Shown here piece by piece: positions 33,726 to 45,850 of a stretch of 64,000 nt of DNA. The stretch spans positions 6,572,001 to 6,636,000 of the forward strand of contig CM060734.1 in assembly GCA_030704615.1 (NCBI GenBank). The letters run 5' to 3'. The position numbers were made by a program, and so were the translations under genes. How positions within the stretch are numbered: the first letter of the stretch is position 1; every line of letters starts with the position of its first letter. The notes beneath the pieces are model-generated. The model was not told where the DNA came from and searched no databases. It saw only the letters and a list, made by a program, of their open reading frames with translations. Origin of the DNA: Takakia lepidozioides (Eukaryota; Streptophyta; Takakiopsida; Takakiales; Takakiaceae).

Positions 33726-34352
33726 ATAGTGAAACATATTTATTAAAACACTAGCATTTTCACTGATTCACAGTAAAACCTTGCACTATGCACAGCTAAT
33801 AATTTCACTATATATTCATCCAAAAGTCAGTTGATCTACTTTACTGTAGTTAAACAACTTTACTCCATGTCATACATCCTCCAAGGTCGGGTGGGTCCCA
33901 CTGTTTCACTGTCAGAACCTGGCACCTCGGTTTGACTACTTGACAGAAATGACTCAACCATTGTCACTAGGTGTCAGAGTTGTTTGACTGTAGAGGGTGA
34001 TAGTAAAAGTGTCACAAACAACTCAAAAACGAGTCAAATAGAAAGTCGAAAAACCCGAGGTCTGTTGTAGTGCGCCAAACTACTCCATGTTAATCGTCTC
34101 AGCAACAGATCCTCACTTACTCCTCTTTTCTACATCTCCCCACTCCCCCCCGCCCCCAACTCCCACACTGTTGTCTCTCCCGCTTCACTTCGTCCTTCCA
34201 ACGTACTTCCACGCATGTCTAGTACTAAATCGGGTAGCATCCAGAAACGAGGCGGGAGTATCCACAAATAGTACCCTTGTTCAACAGACAAGGCAGCACG
34301 TAGAAAGTACGCTTCCACTTTCTCTCTCCTAGCTCAACAGCTTACGGCCAAA
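33726..34352. other. Spacer without a recognised gene
   Basis: TTTCACT-rich AT sequence, then a C-rich stretch. No domain-bearing ORF. Confidence 0.4.
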
Positions 34353-35030
34353 ATGAGCCACCACGAGGAAGGCACTACTAAGGCGAATCAAGTCGAGGAG
34401 GATGCAGGTGTCAGCAACATGCACATGTCAGACGAGCATTTCTTCATCGATGAGCAGGTGTTCCAAACCAAGTCCTCATAGGACCTGACAAAGACCACCA
34501 ACGATCATACAAGATCATCCCAGAGAAAAAAATCTTTTGTGATAGGCAATTCTCCTGCCCAGCAAAGGGCTCTCCAGCCTGCAGCTGCCAACATGGTAGC
34601 AGGAATTATGAATACCAGCCCTAGCCTCAAACGACCCTCTAGCATGCTCAATAATAACGAGGGCAACTCACATTCCGATCCAAAGAAGTCTCGGGGCCCC
34701 TCCCCAATGGACACACAGCCGATTCTATAATTCACCAGCGCTCAACCTTCACTGCAGCTGTGGATGGGCTACCAGATGCTCCAACAGCATGCGCTCGACA
34801 CAGAGTTACCAATAGTCACAAAGATGCATTCCACAGCGGAGCTCCAACAGCTTGGCCTTCGGGCTTCACAAATTCATGAACTAAGGTACTGCCTGAAAGC
34901 ATTTCCCCATGTTCCACAGTTGTACTTCCCTGCCACTAGACCTGATGGGCAAGATGGGCAGTTCTACCCTCTTATCAAGCTCCCCAAGTGTCGCGCACCT
35001 CATTTTGGTAACTCCCCCTTTAAGTCATAG
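34353..35030 (+). pseudogene. Unknown ~225-codon ORF interrupted by two stops
   Basis: One plus-strand frame runs from ATG 34353 (MSHHEEGTTKANQVEED) through TAG after QTKSS and TAA after MDTQPIL to the stop at 35028-35030 (HFGNSPFKS). It contains a basic Ser/Pro-rich middle (DPKKSRGPSPMD) and a helical C-terminal part (STAELQQLGLRASQIHELRY). Coding-like composition and continuity across two stops suggest a decayed protein, perhaps ORF1 or gag of a retroelement. Family not recognised. Confidence 0.35.
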
Positions 35031-36659
35031 TTACTCGCTTTGATGCACGCGCCTAACTCCCAAACCGGCCGCCTGGCCAACTCGGAGCTTCGGCTGCTCA
35101 CCGGGGCATAACGGTCCCCCTTCCTCCTCCATGAGACCCTCCACCACTTTGGGCCTAGTAGAAATTCCCTTTGGTAGTTGGCAGTCCGGAATAGCTCCCC
35201 ACACCTTGGTCACTTTCCGGTTCGCACCTTACTCACTAGCTTTTGGTCACCAATGGGCTTGCACCGTTCTCGGGGTTACTACTCCTTATATATACTTCTG
35301 TAGGTGTCCGCGGGGGTTCCACAAACAGCCAAGTCCAAATCTGGTGCACCATCACCTCGACTCTTGACTCCCTGTGATGAGTCGCGGTGAGTCTTGGCCC
35401 ATCCACCACGGCCCCATTAATGGACCGTGGCGAGTCCCAAGACTCCCCACGACTCCCACCACAAGGCCTCAGCCTCATGATGAGTCCTATGTCACCCCCA
35501 CTATGACTCCCTAAGCTACCACCACCCCTCGTGGAGCCCCCACCGCAACCCGGTTTGTGGGGCTCCACCTAGTGAGTGCCTTCGCCTTCTTGAGTGCCTT
35601 CGGCACTCAAGGGTTCTTCAGCCCCTTTTTCTATTTACTGCCGCTGCCCCCACCACAGGGGCAGCCCCTCTTGTGTCCCGACCCTCCGCCCTCAAGGCAA
35701 AGGGCCGCGACACCTTGAGCAAGGGTTCGTCTTGAACCCCTTTTGACTAGGACGATAACCTTGAACCAAACGTGTGCCCCAATCACTACAATTGGGTCCG
35801 CTTTGAGATGCTAGCCTGAGGTACGGGAACACGCCGAAGCCGCACTAAGGCTTCGGCCCAATGTTACACGATTATAGTACGTGAACAGAAGCACGTAGCT
35901 TCCGCGTTAGCCCGTACTACAAGGCAACTCCCTCGGTAGCGCAGTTATAGTACGCACACGCGCCAGGTGCGCACAAGCACGTGAACTCCAAAAGAAGACG
36001 CAAGTTTCATTGCTCCTTAGATGGGAGTCACCCGATTTCGGCACTACGCAAACACACGACTTGTCCAATTTACCTCTTTTGTAAGCTAGCATGCATTCTA
36101 CATACTAGCCTAGCCAACCACGCCATGCATCAACATTCCAGACAAAATATAACACAAAGCATTTGGAAATGATTTCCTTATAAACAAGATTTGTACAACA
36201 CAAGTCTTTGCAATCGGATTCCTAACTAGCTAAACCGGACTAAGCATGCATTTCCTCCCCCACGATCCAAGGTTGATGTCCCCATCAACGCCTCTTCCGC
36301 TTTTGAGGTCACCCTTCGAAAGTTGCAACCTCCTCGGGTGCGTTTCCCATTTCTGAGGGCCGCACCCAAGTTGCCTCCACTTGATGATAGCCCTTCCATT
36401 TCACGAGATCAACCAACGGGGAGAACCGGCAGCCAGTTACATGCTAGCCGAGTAATTTCCAGAATTTCCGAATGAAATATGAAACCTCAGGAAATGGAAC
36501 CGAGGGGAAAAATGGCCGAAGAGGAAATCAACCAGGTGCGCTGAGGTTTTAGGAAGGATATTTGCCTTTCCATTTCATTACAGACAGGAAATATGCCTTA
36601 GTTGGCAAGGCCTGGACAGATTCCGAACGTTCTTATATTACAAAAAATGGAAATGGCCG
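35031..36659. other. Non-coding stretch with small hairpins
   Basis: No gene recognised. It holds short perfect hairpins: TTGAGTGCC/GGCACTCAA near 35590-35610 and CCGAAGCC/GGCTTCGG at 35834-35856. An imperfect fold lies around 35385-35450 (CCACGG against CCGTGG, CTTGG against CCAAG). Confidence 0.45.
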
Positions 36660-37058
36660 TTGAAGTCCGCCACATGGCAGAAATCCAACGTGCTATGCGG
36701 GGTTACATCCGAGGAAGGGCGTTTAGGTGAAAAAGTATTGAACTCAAGAGGGCGGGGCCCGTGGGCAAACCCTAGTCTGGACTCGGACTTCAGTTGCTCT
36801 CGCAGCCCCCAGCCCCATGCCTACTTGCACTCGCTGTCTGCTATCACAGCTCACCTGCCCACACAGGTTCAATTCTTGGCCTCCATTTGGTTTGAGGGCA
36901 TTGACAGGTCCAACTTCTATCAAGGATACAATGTTCTTCACTTGTTTGAATTGCTTAAAACTGGTTGTGATTATTTTTATTTTTATTTTTTTTACTATTG
37001 TTGTGCATTTGACACTTGTGTTGTCAACCGGTTGATATTTAAATGGCCGGATTTATAG
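36660..37058 (+). CDS. Hypothetical 132-aa ORF
   Basis: Open for 132 codons with a hydrophobic aromatic end (CDYFYFYFFYYC) caused by a T-rich tract. No domain, splice site or conserved neighbour supports it. Probably chance. Confidence 0.12.
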   Translation: MKSATWQKSNVLCGVTSEEGRLGEKVLNSRGRGPWANPSLDSDFSCSRSPQPHAYLHSLSAITAHLPTQVQFLASIWFEGIDRSNFYQGYNVLHLFELLKTGCDYFYFYFFYYCCAFDTCVVNRLIFKWPDL

Positions 37059-37207
37059 CTGAACACAAAATAAATCATTAGGAATATTATCGGTTGTAAG
37101 AAAATTATCTAGGAAATTGACCGGGTATAGTTACCACTAGGGGGCAGCAACCGACTGCCCAACCCACTTAGTCGATTGCTGCTGGGAATGAGGGGCCACC
37201 GGCTGGT

Positions 37208-37396
37208 TCAACTCAAATTATTTCCCAGACGTTGCACGAGATACTCTGTTTCTCGATTCTTGAACCTCCTCGACTTAAGCATTGCCTCCACCTCGTACTT
37301 TGGTTCATTTTCATGATCCAACAGCACAGGCGGCGAACACAACACTTGATGCCGATTCGGGCACGCTTCATCTTTGAAGTAAGGCTTCAAGAGCAA
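37208..37396 (-). pseudogene. Chromodomain at the chromovirus integrase C-terminus
   Basis: LLKPYFKDEACPN follows HPVFHV from the upstream segment after a one-step frame change. YEVEAMLKSRRFKNRETEYL and VQRLG then match the chromodomain pattern (E-Y-E-V-E...EYLVKW). Such domains direct integration to marked chromatin. The usual Trp after the LV strand is replaced (VQRLG). Confidence 0.7.
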
Positions 37397-38609
37397 ACGT
37401 GGAATACCGGATGCACCTTACTGTTTGCCGGCAGCTCCAGCTCATACACATCCTCATTCATAACCTTCTGGATGCGAAAAGGTCTCGCATACGGGGGTAC
37501 GAACTTCGGACTAACTTCCGGAGGTAGTCGAAAATTCTTGATGTTCAACCACACCTCCCTTCTAGCTTCAAACTTAACTTCCTGCCGGCTCCGGTTAGCT
37601 TTTCTTTCGTAGCGCTTCCTAGCCTTGGCAATGTTATACTTTGCGAGCTCCAACAAACGCTCGCGTTCTTCCAACACCGCCGTTGCCGCCGGCTCCTCAC
37701 CGTCTTGGGCGGCCCAACTTGTCGGCACCAAAGGTGCTTTAGACCAATACAAAAGGGGAAGCCCCCGTTGCGGAGTGTTTTGTGTTATTATAACAGAACT
37801 CAGCCGCATCCAAGTGCTCTACCCAGTCCAACTGCTCTGCCGACGCATAATTTCGCAAGAGTTGCACCATGGAATTCACCCTTTCTACTCATCTTTAGCC
37901 TCGTCCCCATCTTCTTCCAAAGTGCCCTCCAAAATTTACTTGTAAACTTTCGATTGCGGTCCGAGACAATATCCTTCGGGAGTCCATGATGCTTGAAGAC
38001 GTGGGCAAAGTAAAGTCGCTCCATCTCCTGCGCCGTTGCCATTTCCTTGGTGGGAAAGAAATGGCCCATTTTGCTGAACCTATCCACCACCACCATGATT
38101 GCATCGAATCCCTTTGATAGCAGCAAGGCCGTCATGAAATCCATCGAGACATTCTCCCAAGACCCCTTTGGAATTGGCAAAGGTTGTAATAGCCCCACTT
38201 GCTTTTTGTACTCACTCCAGTTTTGTTGGCATGTGGTGCATGTCTTGACATACTCCTTGGCCTCCTCCCTCAATTTGGGCCAGAAATACTCTTTCTTCAA
38301 GAGTACCGCGGTGCGCTTGGCCCCGTCGTGGCCCGCAAGCGGACCATCATGGCATTCTCTCAAGAGACTATCTCTGAGCCCTCCCTTCGGCACGTAGAGA
38401 CGCTTTTGCTTGTACCGGAGCAATCCTTTGTGCAAGTGGAACTGCAACTTAACCCCTAGCCTCAAGTCTCGCAATACCGACTTCGCTAACTCAACCTTCC
38501 AACAGGACTTCCGGATCTTCCTCTATAGCTCCGTTTCGCCTCTGTACACCAACATGAGCTGCTGCTTCCTACTTAGAGCATCGGCCACCACTGCATTGTC
38601 CCGTCCCGG
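37397..38609 (-). pseudogene. Chromovirus RNase H end and integrase
   Basis: Just beyond the SINE the minus strand resumes PGRDNAVVADALSRK, the usual end of RNase H. The integrase follows: HHCC zinc finger (ECHDGPLAGHDG with CTTCQQ), first catalytic Asp in SMDFMTALL, second in KDIVSDRNRKFTS. The frame is lost before the catalytic Glu. The 37809-37397 part gives the GPY-like C-terminus with PFRIQKVMNEDVYELELP and HPVFHV. Confidence 0.8.
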
Positions 38610-38620
38610 TTTGTACTGAA

Positions 38621-38762
38621 GGGTGGACGCGTTGCCGAAAGGGCTACTGCCTTCCGGTAGGAAGATGGACACCTTTGTAATAACCAACAGGGTGGTTTGA
38701 ACCCACAACCACTCGTAAGAGGGTATCTGCCCTTACCACTGGGCTACATGTTGGTTGTTTAA
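38621..38762 (-). mobile_element. tRNA-derived SINE inserted in chromovirus RNase H
   Basis: The minus strand has a pol III box A (TAGCCCAGTGGTAAGGGC, 38729-38746) and box B (GGTTCAAACC, 38694-38703) in tRNA-like spacing. The body is flanked by the 11-bp target duplication TTTGTACTGAA at 38610-38620 and 38763-38773. One copy of that sequence spans the RNase H codons on either side, so the insertion is precise and younger than the gypsy element. Confidence 0.9.
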
Positions 38763-38773
38763 TTTGTACTGAA

Positions 38774-39845
38774 TATCCACGTCAAACAATGCCAAAGAGT
38801 CTTGCCACCTAATTTGTTTTGGGGACAACTTAGGCTGTGTGGCAAAATACTTCACCGTGACATTGTCCGTGAACACCTTCACCGGGTTGGAACCAACATA
38901 GTGGCGCCAAAGCTCACTTGGCAGTGCACCACTGCCTTCATTTTTTTTTTTTTCATAGGCCACCGTCGCTCCACTTCGTTTAGTTTCTTATTTTCGTAAG
39001 CCACTGGACGTCCCTCTTGCATTAGCACACCCCCCCAATCGCGAAGTCCGACGCATCTGTGTGAATCTCAAACGGACGGTCGAACTCCGGGATCTTCAAA
39101 ACTGGAGCTTCCACCATCCGCTGCTTCAACTCGGCAAAAGCTTGGCCACACCCATACTTTGGATTTACACAAGAGGTTTGACAGCAGCCCCGCAATCTTG
39201 GCGAAATTCCTCACATATTTTCGGTAGTAGGAGGCGAGTCCCAGAAAGGATCGCACTCCCGGGACCGAAGTCAGAGATTCCCAGTCCAAGATCGCCCTCA
39301 CATTTCTGTCATCCATTTTGATCCCATCCTGTGTAATCATATGCCCTAGGAACTCCACTTTTGTGACCCCGAATTTGCACTTTGAAGCTTTGGCATAGAG
39401 CTTCCCTTCTCGCAATTTCTCGAATACCCTTTTGAGGTGCTCCAAGTGGTCCTCCTTTGTTTTCGAGTACACCAAGATGTCATCGATGTACACGATCACA
39501 AAGTCATCTAATTACTCCTGGAAAAGGCTGTTCATCAACATGCGAAAGGTCGCCGGCGCGTTTGTGAGCCCAAAAGGCATCACCAAAAATTCGTACGAAC
39601 CATACCTTGTCCTGCACACTATCTCCTCCTCATCTCCTTCCGCTATCCGAATTTGGTGATAGCCTGAGTGCAAATCGATCCGGCTGAAATACTTCGCGTC
39701 TGCCAACCGATCGAAGAGGTCGTCAATTCTTGACAAATGATACCGGTTTTTTATAGTCACCCTGTTTAGAGCTGTGTAATCGACACACATTTGCAGCTTC
39801 CCATCCTTCTTGTCTGCAAATAGTACAGAGGCTCCATAAGGTGAC
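38774..39845 (-). pseudogene. Chromovirus reverse transcriptase and RNase H (5' part)
   Basis: RT motifs: [50 protein letters not shown], a stop after LFQE, then VIVYIDDILVYSKT holding the catalytic YIDD box, CKFGVTKVEFLGHMI and FLGLASYYRKYVRNF. RNase H is degraded: VFTDNVTVKYFATQPKLSPK and WQDSLALFDVDIQYK are visible. The frame is interrupted at least at 39500 and 39065. Confidence 0.8.
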
Positions 39846-39979
39846 TTACAAAATTTCAGTTAATTTAAATTTATTGGGTACGAAAACAAATGGCTAATTA
39901 TTAAATCATGTAAATGTACGTGCAGCCACGAGTCCTTGCCCAGGCGCAAACTCATTGCATCACGAGCATATGAGATGGG
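39846..39979. other. Short spacer between chromovirus and second SINE
   Basis: AT-rich, no feature recognised. Confidence 0.4.
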
Positions 39980-39992
39980 CCTTGCTTCCAAG

Positions 39993-40181
39993 AAAAAAAA
40001 AATATATATATATATGACGCCTTCCGAAGGGAGCGTAACTTATGGTGTCACTTGACCCCGAAGGGCTACTGCCTTCCAACAGGAAGGTGGACACCTTCAT
40101 GACACACCAGACGGTGGTTTGAACCTACAACCACATCCAACGTGGTATGTGCCCATTACCACTGGGCTACATGCTGGTTGT
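39993..40181 (-). mobile_element. tRNA-derived SINE, longer copy with poly-T 3' end
   Basis: The minus strand has box A TAGCCCAGTGGTAATGGGC and box B GGTTCAAACC, a tail with GTCATGAAGGTGTCCACCTT and a 3' end ATATATATATTTTTTTTTT. The 13-bp target duplication CCTTGCTTCCAAG lies at 39980-39992 and 40182-40194. It is the same family as 38621-38762. A T-run at the 3' end is known for Au-type plant SINEs. Confidence 0.88.
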
Positions 40182-40284
40182 CCTTGCTTCCAAGTTGGAG
40201 GTCCATCCTGTGCCGGATGTGACCGTGTTTTTCCCTCGAGAGGAGGTAGATAGAATCCGTGAGACGAAGGGCTATGGATAGGCG

Positions 40285-40353
40285 TACATGTAGCCCAGTG
40301 GTAAGGGCATATACCCTCTTACGAGTTGTTGTGGGTTCAAACCACCCTGTTGG
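40285..40353 (+). mobile_element. SINE head fragment at the edge of the satellite array
   Basis: Plus-strand TAGCCCAGTGGTAAGGGC (40291-40308) and GGGTTCAAACCACCCTGTTG. Only the tRNA-like head remains; it runs directly into the satellite phrase AGTATGTTCGGGACACC. A third member of the family. Confidence 0.8.
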
Positions 40354-40354
40354 T

Positions 40355-43300
40355 AGTATGTTCGGGACACCCTCTCACAGGTCCCCGACTAATACGAGAT
40401 TAATCGAAATTCATTCGATGGTTGCACAGATGGTTGCCCATCGAAATGATTTTGGTTCCCTTTGAGACTTGGCCAATATGTTCAATGTACCATCTAAGAG
40501 GTCCCAGAGTAATATGAGATGAAACGAAATTCGTTCAATGGGCCAACGGATGGTTTCCCATCCAAATGATTTTTGTTCGCTTCGAGACTTGGCCAGCATG
40601 TTCAACGTACCATCTGAGAGGTCCTGGAGCAATACGAGATCAATCGAAATTCGTTCAATGGGCCAATGAGGCGTTCACCTGTCATCCAGTTTTTGTTCAT
40701 TGCGAAAAAATGAATCTTGCAATGCGTGCACGGCTATTGCACACATTGAACGGATGTGGTTAAAGCCCGTCTTTTGCCAGCATGTGCTTCAACACATGTG
40801 CGGCACATGTGCAGAGACACAACAGAAGACAAAATCATTTGCCTCCCCCTCAACCCATTCGAGAATTTAATCGGATTTAAATGAATTTGAAGCCAATAAT
40901 TAGGTCAACGCTGTCTTTTCATTGGGGGTTTCTGCCACGTATCGATTTTATTTTTGGCTCAATTTTGTTCTGCGGCTTCAAACCTCCCACCGCTACATCC
41001 CTGCCAGAATTTAGACCAATAAAAAAAGGATCCGAGAGAAGAGTGTTGGACATCTTCGCTCACTATCTATGAAGAGTGCGTGAAGTAGAACACAAATCAA
41101 GTTTGGAGTGCAAAACAGGGAAGAAGTTGTGGTTCTCAGTCCAAATGAATTTTGTTTCCCTCCCGAATTCGGCACGCACGTTGCATATGGAATCATTACA
41201 CGTACGGTTCAGAAATAGAATGAATCACGAGCACGCGAAGCGCAGTCCAACAGGTCCCAGAGTAATAGCAGATCCAACGGATTTCATTCAACGGGTGAAC
41301 GGAACGGATGGTTGCCCATCCAAATCATTTTTGTTTGCTTTCAAACTTTGCCAGTATGTTCGGGACACCCTCTCACAGGTCCCCGACTAATACGAGATCA
41401 ATCGAAATTCATTCGATGGCTGCACGGATGGTTGCCCATCGAAATGATTTTGGTTCCCTTTGGACTTGGCCACTATGTTCAATGTACCATCTAAGAGGTC
41501 CCAGAGTAATACGAGATGAAACGAAATTCGTTCAATGGGCCAACGGATGGTTGCCCATCCAAATGATTTTCGTTCGCTTCGAGACTTGGCCAGCATGTTC
41601 AACGTACCATCTGAGAGGTCCCACAACAATACGAGATTAATCGAAATTCGTTCAATGGGCCAATGAGGCGTTCACCTGTCATCCAGTTTTTGTTCATTGC
41701 GAAAAAAAGAAATCTTGCAATGCGTGCACGGCTATTGCACCCATTGAACGGATGTGGTTAAAGCCCGTCTTTTGCCAGCATGTGCTTCAACACGTGTGCG
41801 GTACATGTGCAGAGACACAATAGAAGACAAAATCATTTGCCTCCCCCTCAACCCATTCGAGAATTTAATCGAATTTAAATGAATTTGAAGCCAGTAATTA
41901 TGTCAACGCCGTCTTTTCATTGGGGGTTTCTGCCACGTATCGATTTTATTTTTGGCTCAATTTTGTTCTGCGGCTTCAAACCTCCCACCGCTACATCCCT
42001 GCCAGAATTTGGACCAATAAAAAAAAGAATCCAAGAGAAGAGTGTTGGACATCTTCGCTCACTATTGCAGAACTCTCTATGAAGAGTGTGCGAAGTAGAA
42101 CACAAATCAAGTTTGGAGTGCAAAACAGGGAAGAAGTTGGGGTTCTCGGTCCAAATGAATTTTGTTTCCCTCCCGAATTCGGCACGCACGTTGCATATGG
42201 AGTCATTACACGTACGGTTCAGAAACCGAATGAATCATGAGCACGCGAAGCGCAGTCCAACAGGTCCCAGCGTAATAGCAGATCCAACGGAATTCATTCA
42301 ACGGATGAACGGAACGGATGGTTGCCCATCCAAATCATTTTTGTTTGCTTTCAAACTTTGCCAGTATGTTCGGGACACCCTCTCACAGGTCCCCGAGGAA
42401 TACGAGATCAATCGAATTTCATTCGATGGCTGCACGGATGGTTGCCCATCGAAATGATTTTGGTTCCCTTTGAGACTTGGCCAGTATGTTCAGTGTACCA
42501 TCTAAGAGGTCCCAGAGTAATACGAGATGAAACGAAATTCGTCCAATGGGCCAACGGATGGTTGCCCATCCAAATGATTTTCGTTTGCTTCGAGACTTGG
42601 CTAGCATGTTCAACGTACCAATCTGAGAGGTCCTGGAGCAATACGACATCAATCGAAATTCGTTCAATGGGCCAATGAGGCGTTCACCTGTCATCCAGTT
42701 TTTGTTCATTGTGAAAAAAAAAAGAAATTTCTGCAAATCGTGCACGGCTTGAATTGCCACCCATTGAATGGATGTGGTTAAAGCCCGTCTTTTGCCAGCA
42801 GGTGCTTCAACACGTGTGCGGCACATGTGCAGAGACACAACAGAAGACAAAATCATTTGCCTCCCCCTCAACCCATTCGAGAATTTAATCGAATTTAAAT
42901 GAATTTGAAGCCAGTAATTAGGTCAACGCTGTCTTTTTGTTGGGGGTTTCTGCCACGTATCGATTTTATTTTTGGCTCAATTTTGTTCTGCGGCTTCAAA
43001 CTTCCACCGCTACATTCCTGCCAGAAATTTGGACCAATAAAAAAAGGATCCGAGAGAAGAGTGTTGACATCTTCGCTCACTATCTATGAAGAGTGCGCGA
43101 AGTAGAACACGAATCAAGTTTGGAGTGCAAAACAGGGAAGAAGCTGTGGTTCTCGGTCCAAATGAATTTTGTTTCCCTCCCGAATTTGGCATGCACGTTG
43201 CATATGGAGTCATTACACGTACGGTTCAGAAACAGAATGAATCACGAGCACGCGAAGCGCAGTCCAACAGGTCCCAGAGTAATAGCAGATCCAACGGAAT

Positions 43301-45850
43301 TCATTCAACGGGTGAACGGAACGGATGGTTGCCCATCCAAATCATTTTTGTTTGCTTTCAAACTTTGCGAGTATGTTCGGGACACCATCTCACAGGTCCC
43401 CGAGGAATACGAGATCAATCGAATTTCATTCGATGGCTGCACGGATGGTTGCCCATCGAAATGATTTTGGTTCCATTTGAGACTTGGCCAGTATGTTCAA
43501 TGTACCATCTAAGAGGTCCCAGAGTAATACGAGATGAAACGAAATTCGTTCAATGGGCCAACGGATGGTTGCCCATCCAAATGATTTTCGTTCGCTTCGA
43601 GACTTGGCCAGCATGTTCAACGTACCATCTGAGAGGTCCCACAACAATACGAGATTAATCGAAATTCGTTCAATGGGCCAATGAGGCGTTCACCTGTCAT
43701 CCAGTTTTTGTTCATTGCGAAAAAAAGAAATCTTGCAATGCGTGCACGGCTATTGCACCCATTGAACGGATGTGGTTAAAGCCCGTCTTTTGCCAGCATG
43801 TGCTTCAACACGTGTGCGGTACATGTGCAGAGACACAATAGAAGACAAAATCATTTGCCTCCCCCTCAACCCATTCGAGAATTTAATCGAATTTAAATGA
43901 ATTTGAAGCCAGTAATTATGTCAACGCCGTCTTTTCATTGGGGGTTTCTGCCACGTATCCGATTTTATTTTTGGCTCAATTTTGTTCTGCGGCTTCAAAC
44001 CTCCCACCGCTACATCCCTGCCAGAATTTGGACCAATAAAAAAAACCTCCCACCGCTACATCCCTGCCAGAATTTGGGCAATAAAAAAAAGAATCCAAGA
44101 GAAGAGTGTTGGACATCTTCGCTCACTATTGCAGAACTCTCTATGAAGAGTGTGCGAAGTAGAACACAAATCAAGTTTGGAGTGCAAAACAGGGAAGAAA
44201 CTGTGGTTCTCGGTCCAAATGAATTTTTGTTTCCCTCCCGAGTTCGGCACGCACGTTGTATATGGAGTCATTACACATACGGTTCAGAAACAAAATGAAT
44301 CATGAGCACGCGAAGCGTAGTCCAACAGGTCCCAGAGTAATAGCAGATCCAACGGAATTCATTCAACGGGTGAACGGAACGGATGGTTGCCCATCCAAAT
44401 CATTTTTGTTTGCTTTCAAACTTTGCCAGTATGTTCGGGACACCCTCTCACAGGTCCCCGACTAATACGAGATCAATCGAAATTCATTATATGAGATGAA
44501 ACGAAATTCGTTCAATGGGCCAACGGATGGTTGCCCATCCAAATGATTTTCGTTCGCTTCGAGACTTGGCCAACATGTTCAACGTACCATCTGAGAGGTC
44601 CCAGAGCAATACGAGATCAATCGAAATTCGTTCAATGGGCCAATGAGGCGTTCACCTGTCATCCAATTTTTGTTCATTGCGCGAAAAAAAATTTTTTTTA
44701 ATGCGTGCACGGCTATTGCACCCATTGAACGGATGTGGTTAAAGCCCCTCTTTTGCTAGCATGTGCTTCCAACAGCACGTGAGCTGTTACATGTGCAGAG
44801 ACACAACGAGAAGACCAAAATCATTTGCCTTCGCCCCTCAACCCATTCGAGATTTAATCGAATTTAAATGAATTTGAAGCCAGTAATTAGGTCAACGCCG
44901 TCTTTTCATTGGGGGTTTCTGCCACGTATCGATTTTATTTTTGGCTCAATTTTGTTCTGTGGCTTAAAACCTCCCACCGCTACATCCCTGCCAGGATTTG
45001 GACCAATAAAAAAAGGATCCGAGAGAAGAGTGCTGGACATCTTCGCTCACTATCTATGAAGAGTGCGCGAAGTAGAACACCAATCAAGTTTGGAGTGCAA
45101 AACAGGGAAGAAGCTGTGGTTCTCGGTCCAAATGAAATTTTGTCTCCCTCCCGAGTTCGGCACGCATGTTGTATATGGAGTCATTACACATACGGTTCAG
45201 AAACAGAATGAATCATGAGCACGCGAAGCGTAGTCCAACAGGTCCCAGAGTAATAGCAGATCCAACGGAATTCATTCAACGGGTGAAGGGAACGGATGGT
45301 TGCCCATCCAAATCATTTTTGTTTGCTTTCAAACTTTGCCAGTATGTTCGGGACACCATCTCACAGGTCCCCGACTAATACGAGATCAATCGAAATTCAT
45401 TCGATGGCTGCACGGATGGTTGCCCATCGAAATGATTTTGGTTCCCTTTGAGACTTGGCCAGTATGTTCAATGTACCATGTAAGGGGTCCCAAAGTAATA
45501 TGAGATGAAACGAAAGACACAATCGTCACAGGCCAGGATGGTTGCCCATCCAAAATGATTTTCGTTCGCTTCGAGACTTGGCCAGCATGTTCAACGTACC
45601 ATCTGAGAGGTCCTGGAGCAATATGAGATCAATCGAAATTCGTTCAATGGGCCAATGAGGCGTTCACCTGTCATCCAGTTTTTGTTCATTGCGAAAAAAA
45701 GAATCTTGCAATGCGTGCACGGCTATTGCACCCATTGAACAGATGTGGTTAAAGCCCGTCTTTTGCCAGCATGTGCTTCAACACGTGTGCTGTACATGTG
45801 CAGAGACACAACAGAAGACAAAATCATTTGCCTCCCCCTCAACCCATCGA
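40355..45850 (+). repeat. Higher-order tandem array, ~1-kb unit x ~5.5
   Basis: The phrase ATGAATTTGAAGCC recurs at 40881, 41879, 42899, 43897 and 44868, giving units of 998, 1020, 998 and 971 bp. Inside each unit a subunit of about 120 bp with CGGATGGTTGCCCATC repeats three times (for example 41304, 41425, 41543). This is followed by a single-copy part with CATTGGGGGTTTCTGCCACG. Local changes mark individual units, such as a short duplication near 44040-44080. Long ORFs recur in every unit but have no domain and are broken in some copies. I treat it as satellite DNA. Confidence 0.92.

Larger units (their letters stand above)
37208..39845 (-). mobile_element. Truncated Ty3/gypsy chromovirus (pol only)
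   Basis: The minus strand carries, in order, reverse transcriptase, RNase H, integrase and a C-terminal chromodomain, so it belongs to the chromodomain-bearing gypsy branch. The 5' limit is abrupt near 39845, just before [15 protein letters not shown]. Gag, protease and both LTRs are absent. Stops and frame changes are scattered, and a SINE splits RNase H. Nothing in it could transpose unaided. Confidence 0.85.

Noticed and set aside
36660-37058. 132-aa ORF as a real gene
   Set aside because: No domain or splice evidence; its hydrophobic end comes from a T-rich tract. Listed only as low confidence.
38680-38762. A functional tRNA gene
   Set aside because: Box A and B are present, but the sequence does not fold into a full cloverleaf and is a SINE head with target duplications.
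40355-45850. Recurrent ~65-190-codon ORFs in every satellite unit
   Set aside because: They shift and break between units, show no domain, and run on both strands.
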